A DNA stretch of 64,000 nucleotides from CAZABP01 sp964483245 (GTDB taxonomy: Bacteria; Planctomycetota; UBA1135; UBA2386), in contig CAZABP010000017.1 of NCBI GenBank assembly GCA_964483245.1, forward strand, positions 22,350 through 86,349. Direction: 5' to 3'. The position numbers were made by a program, and so were the translations under genes. The notes beneath the pieces were generated by a model, which had not been told where the DNA came from, did no database searches, and saw only the letters and a program-made list of their open reading frames with translations. Positions 16,028 through 24,100 of this stretch are shown here, in pieces. Every line of letters starts with the position of its first letter. Position 1 is the first letter of the stretch.

Positions 16028-16802
16028 GCTCGACGCGCTGCGCGCGATCGAGGCCAAGGGTGGGCTGCCGGCCTTGCTCCGCCGCCGGCTCGCGGAGCGG
16101 GAGCTGACCGTCGCGACGATCCAGGGGCAGGCGGCACCCGCCGCCGTCACGTCGCCCCAGAGCAACGAGACGCGCGGCGCGCGCCTGCTCGGCGACGCCG
16201 AGAAGGCCGGCCTCGGTCCCGACGTCGTGTTCACGGTCGCGGGATTGCCGGTCACGCAGCAGGAGCTGGACTCCGCGATCGAGTTCCTGCGCAGCGCGCC
16301 GCACTCCGAGAACGAGGACGAGCTGAAGACCCGCGCGATGCTGGAGCTGATCCGGCTGCGCGCGGCGCAGGCGGAGTTCGCCGAGACCGCGAAGGACGCC
16401 CGCAAGCGGATCGAGGCGGCGGCGCAGGAGCTGTCCGGCGGCGCCGATTTCGCGGCGGTCGCGCAGAAGCACTCCGACTGCCCGAGCAAGAGCAACGGCG
16501 GCGACCTCGACTTCTTCACGCGCGACCTGATGGACTTCTGGTTCAGCCGCGCCGCGTTCGGGATGAAGGTCGGCGAGGTCTCCGGGATCGTGCCGACGAC
16601 GTTCGGCTACCACCTGATCAAGGTGACTGGCCGCGATCAGGCCAGCGGCGGCGAGCGCGTGCGCGCGAGCCACGTGCTGGCGCTGTATGCACCGGACCAG
16701 GCCCGCGTCCGCGAGGTGCAGATGAAGGTCAGCAACGGCAAGCTCGACCTCGCGTTCGCCAAGGACGACCTGCGCAAGCTGGCCCCGGCTCAGTTCCGTT
16801 AG
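15852..16802 (+). CDS. exported PpiC-type (parvulin) peptidyl-prolyl isomerase
   Basis: A 316-residue exported foldase. The start at ATG 15852 gives a clean signal peptide (MRCTLLLPFVLLPLLPAQ, cleaved near residue 18). A charged coiled-coil-like region follows (EEREKQLQQQRDKLRAEL), then a SurA-like helical part, then the rotamase domain at about residues 195-275: GADFAAVAQKHSDCPS, GGDLDFFTRDLMDFWF, VGEVSGIVPTTFGYHLIKV. These are the usual parvulin core motifs. Such proteins help fold exported proteins. An upstream start at 15759 would add 31 residues without a signal character. It overlaps the hydrolase frame and is followed 35 bases later by the RdgC-like genes. Confidence 0.88.
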   Translation: MRCTLLLPFVLLPLLPAQEPAVPPEPVVPPEQAELVDRPLTPEEREKQLQQQRDKLRAELDALRAIEAKGGLPALLRRRLAERELTVATIQGQAAPAAVTSPQSNETRGARLLGDAEKAGLGPDVVFTVAGLPVTQQELDSAIEFLRSAPHSENEDELKTRAMLELIRLRAAQAEFAETAKDARKRIEAAAQELSGGADFAAVAQKHSDCPSKSNGGDLDFFTRDLMDFWFSRAAFGMKVGEVSGIVPTTFGYHLIKVTGRDQASGGERVRASHVLALYAPDQARVREVQMKVSNGKLDLAFAKDDLRKLAPAQFR

Positions 16803-16837
16803 CCCTCGCCACTCAGGCGGAGGCGGAAGGGAGGAGG

Positions 16838-17515
16838 ATGTTCCGCAAGTCCGGCAGCGTCACGCTGCTCCATTTCGAGGGGGCCCTGCCGGAGGCAGGA
16901 TCGTCCGCGTTCAGCGCAGCGCTGCAGCAGCGGCGCTTCCGCACGATCGAGCACGCGGCGAGCGAAGAGAGCTCGGCCGGCTGGGTCAGTCCGGCGGACC
17001 CGACCGGGGATTCGTTCGATCCTGCGTCGATCGTCACCGGAGATGCCTGGTGGTTGCGGATCCGGTTCGACCGCAAGGTGCTGCCGCCGGCCTGGCTCGC
17101 GATCTACCGCGTCGCCGCCGAAGCCAGCGCCGGGCGCAAGCTGACCCCGCGCGAGCGGCGCGAGCTGCGCGCGGATCTCTGCGAGAAGCTGTTGCCGCGG
17201 ATCCTGCCGGCGGTGCGGTTCGTCGATGTGCTGGTGGTTCCGCGGGAGAAGCGCGTGCTGCTGTTCTCGACGTCGGCGGCAACGCAGGCGGCGTTCGGCG
17301 AGCTGTTCGAGCACAGCTTCGATGTGCACGTGACCCCGGCGGAGCCGGGCGCGCTCGCCGCGCGCGCGGACCTCGGACCTGACCTCGCGCGCCAGCTGGC
17401 CGACGTGCGCCCGGTGCGCTGGCCGCGCGGCGACGAGCGACTCGCCGCGCAGCATGCGGATCACGACGATCACGCGGATCACTCGACGAACGGCGGGCTG
17501 GAGGCGCAGGCATGA
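16838..17515 (+). CDS. RdgC-like protein, N-terminal half
   Basis: A 225-residue protein that resembles the first half of RdgC, a ring-shaped DNA-binding protein that limits RecA. The matching parts are the opening FEGALP... strand, the SSAGWVSP turn, and the block ASAGRKLTPRERRELRADL, CEKLLPRILP, VRFVDVLV, which follows the RdgC order (helix with GRK, LLPR, then a strand with W/V-D). It ends with an acidic/histidine-rich tail (HADHDDHADHS). The start ATG at 16838 has a strong Shine-Dalgarno run (GGAAGGGAGGAGG just upstream). The stop overlaps the next start by four bases (ATGA); the next gene supplies what looks like the missing half. Confidence 0.72.
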   Translation: MFRKSGSVTLLHFEGALPEAGSSAFSAALQQRRFRTIEHAASEESSAGWVSPADPTGDSFDPASIVTGDAWWLRIRFDRKVLPPAWLAIYRVAAEASAGRKLTPRERRELRADLCEKLLPRILPAVRFVDVLVVPREKRVLLFSTSAATQAAFGELFEHSFDVHVTPAEPGALAARADLGPDLARQLADVRPVRWPRGDERLAAQHADHDDHADHSTNGGLEAQA

Positions 17516-18018
17516 CGCAAAGCGAGCTGTCGTTCCTCGGCGAGGAGTTCCTGACCTGGCTGTGGTGGCGGATCGAGGCCGAGGGGGGCGAGTTCGCGCT
17601 GGGGCGCAACCAGACGCTCGGAGTCAGCCTCGACGACTACCTGATGTTCGCGCCGCACGTCGAAGACGAGGTCGAACAGACGTTGCGCAAGGGCGGCCCG
17701 TCACGCAGCGCCGAGGCGCGCGCCGCGCTGCACAACGGCCGGCGCGTGCGGCGCGCGCGGCTCGTGCTCGGCGATGGCGACCGCAACTTCGGCGTGACCG
17801 TGGACGGCCCGACGATGCGGCTCGGCTCGATCCGGCTCCCGCCGGATTCCGAAGACGCGAGCGACCCGGCCGAGCGCAGCGAGGAGCGGATCGCCGGCTT
17901 CCGCCGCGTCGCCGAGCTGGTCGAGCTGCTGTATCGGCAGTTCCTGCGCGAACGGCTGCGGCCGGACTACCTGCAGACCAGCGCCGCGCAGCAGGCGAGC
18001 TGGATGCACGGCGCATGA
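17512..18018 (+). CDS. RdgC-like protein, C-terminal half
   Basis: A 168-residue protein starting within the previous stop codon. It opens with SFLGEEFLTWLWWRIEAEGG, a segment I associate with the middle of RdgC-type proteins, and then follows the RdgC C-terminal order: SAEARAALHNGRRVRRARLV (compare the E. coli segment with EITNHIEAGKVV), a strand pair GDRNFGVTVDGPTMRLGSIRL, and a last helix RRVAELVELLYRQFLRERL. Together the two proteins (225 and 168 residues) are somewhat longer than the 303-residue single-chain E. coli protein. They would be made from one message and may assemble into the same ring. The match is by eye. Confidence 0.68.
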   Translation: MTQSELSFLGEEFLTWLWWRIEAEGGEFALGRNQTLGVSLDDYLMFAPHVEDEVEQTLRKGGPSRSAEARAALHNGRRVRRARLVLGDGDRNFGVTVDGPTMRLGSIRLPPDSEDASDPAERSEERIAGFRRVAELVELLYRQFLRERLRPDYLQTSAAQQASWMHGA

Positions 18019-18141
18019 AGCGCCGGCCGATCTGCCGATAGCAGCGGCGGGTGATCGCCAGGCGATGGCCGGGGAACTTCCAGCCGGCGGCTGCCGTTCG
18101 TCGCCCGCACCTCGGCCGTGGCCGGGGAGGGATTCCGCGCC

Positions 18142-21100
18142 ATGAACCGAGGCTTGCTGCTGCTTCCGCTGTCCGTGTTGGCCCTGCTGCCGGCGCTCGC
18201 GCCGGCGCTGCGGGAGGCGCCCCCGCCACCGCAGGCCGCGACGGCGCAGGATGGCCGCGCCGCGAAGGTGCTCGACCTGCAAGGACGCGCCTATGCGCGC
18301 AGCCTCGGCGCCGGTCGCTGGCGGCTGCTGCGCGCGCACGCCCGGTTGCTGCCCGGCGACTACGTGCGCACCGAGCCGCGCGGCGCCAACGCGATCGAGC
18401 TCGAGCTGACGGCCGGCCACAAGCTGTTGCTCGGTCCCGGGTGCATCGCGGAGCTGCAGCCGAACGGGATCGTGCGCGTCCACGAAGGAGAGCTCGAGAT
18501 CACGCCCGCAGCCGACCGCACGCTGCATGTGCAGGGCGCGGGCTACGACCAACAGCTTCGCGAAAAGACCGTGCTGCAGGCCGGCAAGACGCTGCAGCCG
18601 CTGCCGGTCCCGCCGCGCTGGTTGACCGGCTACCGCAACTCGACGACGTCGGAATGGCTCGGCTCGCTGCTGGCTCAGGTCGACGGACGCGAGGTCCCGC
18701 TGACGATCGGCTACCACGACGTCCGCGTCGAGATCCAGGACCAGATCGCGCGCACGACGGTCGAGCAGTCGTTCGTGAACCACACCAAGGCGCGGCTCGA
18801 GGGGACGTTCTTCTTCCCACTGCCGGCCGACGCGACGGTCGCCGGGTTCGGCATGTGGATCGGCAACGAGCTGGTCGAAGGGGATCTGGTCGAGCGGCAG
18901 AAGGCGCGGCGGATCTTCGAGCAGATCCTGCGCGAGCGGCGCGATCCGGGTCTGCTCGAGTGGGCCGGCGGCAATCTGTTCAAGGCGCGCGTGTTCCCGA
19001 TCGAGGCGCTGTCGGAGAAGCGGATCCGGCTCGTCTACACGCAAGTGCTCCCGCGCGAAGGCACGACCGTGCGCTACCGCTACGGGCTGCGCAGTGAGCT
19101 GCTGCGGCAGAACCCGCTGCGCAAGCTGGCGCTGCACGTATCGGTCGCGTCGGCGGCGCCGCTCACGCGGGTCCACTCACCGACGCACGCGCTACGCACG
19201 ACGGCCGACGCGCACACGGCATTCGCCGAGTTCGAGGCGCAGGACCACCGTCCGGAGCAGGACTTCGAGCTGCTGCTCGAGGTCGAACCGACGCTGCTGC
19301 GCGCGATCGCACACCGGCGTGGCGAGGATGGGTACTTCCTGCTGCAGCTCAGCCCGCCGGATCCGCGCGGACAGGGGTTCCAGGTGCAGGCGGCGCCGAG
19401 CACGCCGCTGCAGCTCGTGCTGCTCGCCGACACGTCGGCATCCTGCGACCGCGCCGCGCGCGCGGCGCAGACCGAGTTCCTGAGCGCCCTGCTCGGGCAG
19501 CTCGGCGAGCAGGACCGGTTCGCACTGTTCGCGTGCGACGTGCAGGCGGTGGCGCTGACCGAGGGCCTGGTCGCGGCGACGCCGCAGCAGACGGCCGCCG
19601 CGCTCGACAAGCTGCGCCGGCGCCGCTCGCTCGGCTGGACCGATCTCGAGCCGATCCTGCGCGCGGCCCAGCAATTCGCCGCGGCGGGAGTGCAGGTGCT
19701 GTACGTCGGCGATGGGCGCGCGACGGCGAGCGCCAGTGCGCAGATCGAGCTGGACGCGCGGATCACGCGGCTGGTGAAGGCCGGTGCGCAGGTCCACACC
19801 GTGGCACCGGGGTCGGTGTTCGACCGCGCGACGTTGGAACGGATCGCCCGCGTCGGCGAAGGCAGCATGCGTGCTGTCTCGACCGAGCCGGCGATCGACG
19901 CCGAGCGGCTGCTCGGTGAGATCACGAGCCCGACCGCGCGCGGACTGACGCTGCGCATCGATGGGATCCGCACGGCGCGCGTGCACCCGGCGGCACTGCC
20001 GCCGCTCGCGGCCGGCCGCGAGCTCGTCGTGCTCGGGCGCTACTGGCCGGAGGCGGAGGCGCAGAGCGGCAAGGTCACGGTCCAGGGGACGTTGGCCGGC
20101 AAGCCGGTCACGTGGACTGCGGAGCTGGCGCTTCCGGCCGACGATGGCGGCAACTCGTTCCTGCCGCGGCTGTGGGCCAGCCGGCAGATCGACGCGCTGC
20201 TCGCCGAGCTGCCGAATCCGGCCGTCGAGGCGCAGATCGTCGCGTGCAGCACGGAGTACGGGATCGCGACGCCGTTCACGTCGCTGCTCGTGCTGGAGAC
20301 CGACGAAGACCGCGAGCGGTTCGGCGTCGAGCGGCGCGTGCACATGCGCGACGGCGAGGCGGAGTTCGCCGCGGTCGGCGACCGCGCCCGGCTGCTGGCG
20401 CAGCAGGAGCAGATGCGGCTCGCGCGGCTGTGGCGGTTGGAGCTCCGCGCGCGGATGGTGCGCGAGCTCGCGACGCTGGGCGAGGAGCTGCACGGGGTCC
20501 ACTACGCGTACGGGCAGGCCGGCATGGCCGGCGCGAAGCTCGGGCACACATTGGCGACGCGCTTCGATGCGAAAGACGGGCGGGTCGAGACCGAGACCGG
20601 CCGCGAGTGGGGCGAGCGGCAGTACGACGACGGACCCGCGACCGAAAACGAGCTGCTCGCCGACTACGAGCAGGACGCGGCCGACGAGCTGATGCCGATG
20701 GACGAGGTGCCAGCGGCCTCCGAGCCGGCCGCGTCGCCGGCGCCGGTGCAATCGCTGGCACTCGAGAAGCGGGCGGCCCGGCAGGAGCGCGTCGCTGCGA
20801 AGAGCATGCTGCGTGACCAGGCCGGTGCGTACTGGTTCCGCGAGTACGTGCCGCCGGCGCCGCGCGGGTTGTCGGCGCTCGGCTTCCCGGCGATCGGGGC
20901 CGCGCCGCGAGCGCCGGCCGAACTGCCGGCGACCTGGCCGCAGGAAGTCCGCGACGCGGTCACCCGGCTGGATCGCCGCGCGGCCCTTGCGGCCCAGGGC
21001 CGGATCGGCGTGATCTGGGAGCGGGAGGACCTGCACGCGCTGCGCGGCTACGTGACGGCGCGCCATCACGCGGAGCTGTCGCTGGCGCCGCAGGCCTGGC

Positions 21101-24100
21101 TGGTCACCGGCCGCACCAGCGCGCCGCATGCGGGGATGGAGTGGTGCGCCGAGCAACAGCGTGGCGTCCTGGACCCGGCGGCACAGGTCGGCCGCACGCG
21201 GGCGGCGATCGCCGGCGACAACCGCGACTTCCACCTCGGAACCAGCGGCTACGCCCTGAGCGAAAACGTCGCCGGCTTCGTGCCGTACGAAGTCATCTCG
21301 CACCGGCGCGACGGCATCGAGCTGCGCGTCGAGCTGCGGCACACGCAGTCGCGCGACTACCGGATCGTGCTGGTCATCGACACTGAACACGACCTGCTGC
21401 TGCGGCGCGAGCTCCACAACGGCGACGCACTCCAGCAGACGCTCGTGCAGAGCGAGCCGTTTGCCGCCGGCAGCGTCTGGCTGCCGGGCCGCACGGAGCT
21501 GCGCGACGGCAAGGGCCGCCTCGTCGCACGCGAGTCGCTGCGGCAGAGTGGGCACGACGTCGATGCCCGGTTCGCCGAGTTGCGCCGCCAGCGAGACGCT
21601 GCGCTGCTGGCGCCGGCGACCGATCCGGAGCTCGCCACCAGCCAGCAGGCAGCATTCGCTGGCAACGCGGACGTGTTCCAGCAGCTCCTCGTGATGCTGC
21701 AGTTCGTCGACTCGCAGCGCTGGAACGAGGCGCACGCATCGTTCGTCACCGCGGCGGCGAAGGTGCCCGGCAAGCCGGGCCTGGAGTACCTCGGTGCCCT
21801 GCTGGATGCCTGGAGCCGCCGGGGCGAGGAGTTCCAAGCGCACCTGCCGGCCCTCGTTGGGCAGTCGCGGGCGATGGATCCGCTGGTTGCTGCGGTGTTC
21901 GCCTATCGCGTGCACGCACTCGCGCGCGCATTCCTGCACGGGCACGAGATGGAGCGCCTGCTGGAATCGTTCACCCCGCAGGTGACGGCCGCAGGGTTCG
22001 CCGCGGAGGAGCGCAAGCTGCTGTGGCGGCGGCAGCAGCTCGACGTCGTCATGCAGCTCGGCCGGATCCAGGAGGCCATCGCCGGCCTGCGTGAGCTGCT
22101 GGCGCGACATCCGGACCGGTTCGACCTGCGCCAACACGTCGCGCAGACGCTGCGCAACCTGCTGGCGTACGACGAAGCGATCGCCGTCGCACGCGTCGTC
22201 AGCGACGACGCCGAGCGCTGGGAGAGCCACGAGCGCGAGCAGATGTTCAGCCACGAGGTCGCGATCTGGTACCAGCTCGCGAAGCCGGCCGAGCTGCTCG
22301 CGGCGACACAGCGGTTCACGGCCGCGATGCCGCAGCGCGGCGATGCCTGGGCGGCGTGGCTGACGGCGCTGCTGCTGGATGGACAGGAGGAAGCCGCGCA
22401 GCAGTTCGTCGCACGCGAACTCGCCGCCGAGCCGAAGCCGGATGAACCCGCCGCCGCGGCCCGCGCGCAGGCCGCCGTGTCCTACGCGCTCGGGCAGTAC
22501 TGGAACCTGCACCTGCACCGCGTCGATCCGGCGTGGTTCGCGCCGCTGTGCGCGCACGCCCGCGCGCTGGTCGAGCGGGACGTCGCCTACGGCACGGTGC
22601 AGCGGATCCTCGGTCACCACGTCGTCGGCGCCTGCGATCCGGCGCGCGACGTGCGGGCGCTGCTGCGCGCACGGCTCCTGGCAGCCGGTGCACTCGAGGA
22701 GCTCGAGCCCGCGAAGCTGCAGGCGTTCGTCCCGCTGGTGCTGTACGGCGCCGAGACGACCACCGCGCAACGGCACGAGATGCGGGATCGGTTGCGCGCG
22801 CGCTGGCGCACGACGACCGAACCGGGAACCGAGCAGCAACTGTTCCAGCTCGTCCACACGCTGATCGCCGCCGACGACGACGCCGACGCCATCGTGGCGC
22901 TGTTGCGCGAGCGGCACGCGCGCACGACCGGGGACGAGCGTCCCGGCACGGCGCATGCGCTGCTGCAGGCCCTGCTCGCACGGCCATGGACGGAGGAGCG
23001 CGAAGACGAGGCGCTGCGCCTGGTCGAGGAGTCGCTGCCGCCGAAGGCAGAGCGCAAGGAGCTGCACTCGATGGCCGGCGACCGGATCCGGGCGACCGTC
23101 CAGGCGCTGTTCGAGCTGCGCGAGCGTGCGTTGCTCGGAGACGAGCTGGCACTCCGCGAACGCCCGCGCGACGAGCAGAAACTGCTGCGCGCGCAGGCCC
23201 GGGCCAAGGCGCGCGCCGAGCTCGCCGCACGGCTGGAGCAGGAGCGGGATGCCAGCGACGACGTGCGCAACCCGTGGTACGAGCTCGAAGCGCTGTGCCT
23301 GCGCGCGCGCGCCGGCGACGCCGCGGCCGCATTGTGGCCACGCGTCCAGAAGCTGCTCGCGCTGCCGGCGACCGCCGACGACCCGTCGCAGCAGCGCTAC
23401 GCCGAGCGCGCACTGCGCCTGGCCGGCTGGCTGACCGTCCGCCGCGGTGCCGTCGATACACATGCCGGCGAGCTGATGGCACACCTGCAGGCCGGGCTCG
23501 CAGCCACGAAGCCGGGCATCGACTGGCGCTACCAGCTCTACCGGCTGCTGCTCGCTCTCGACCGCGCGCAGGAGCTCGAGACACAGCTCTCGGCGTGGAT
23601 CGTGCCGGCCGAGTTCGATTCGCAGTGGCTGGTCGCGCGCGGCTACTTGCGCGCCGAGCGCGGCGCACTCGAGCTCGCGGTCGCGGACTTTGCAGCGGCG
23701 CACGCCAAGGGAGCACTCGAGGCACCCGAGCTGCGGCGCCTGGCCGACTGGTCGCTGGCCCTCGACCGTCTCGACGACCGCGCGAAGGCGCTGCGCGCCT
23801 ACTACGCGCAGCTCGACGAAGGCTCGCTGTCGCAGATCCTGCACCGCGCGGCACAGGCGCAGCAGCGTCGCGGCGAAGAGGCGCCACCGCCGCTGGAGCC
23901 GGAGGTGTTCGCCGCCCTCGGTGAGTTGTTCCGCCGCTCGCCGCACCCGCACAACCACGCCTGGGCGCTGCAACAGCTCTACCAGGCGACCAAGGACCAC
24001 CGCGTGCTGACCTGCATCGCCGACGGTCTGCTCGGTGCGACTGCGCAGAAGGGTTACCTGCTGCTGCAGGGGACGCGCCAGCTCCTCGACCAGGTGCACG

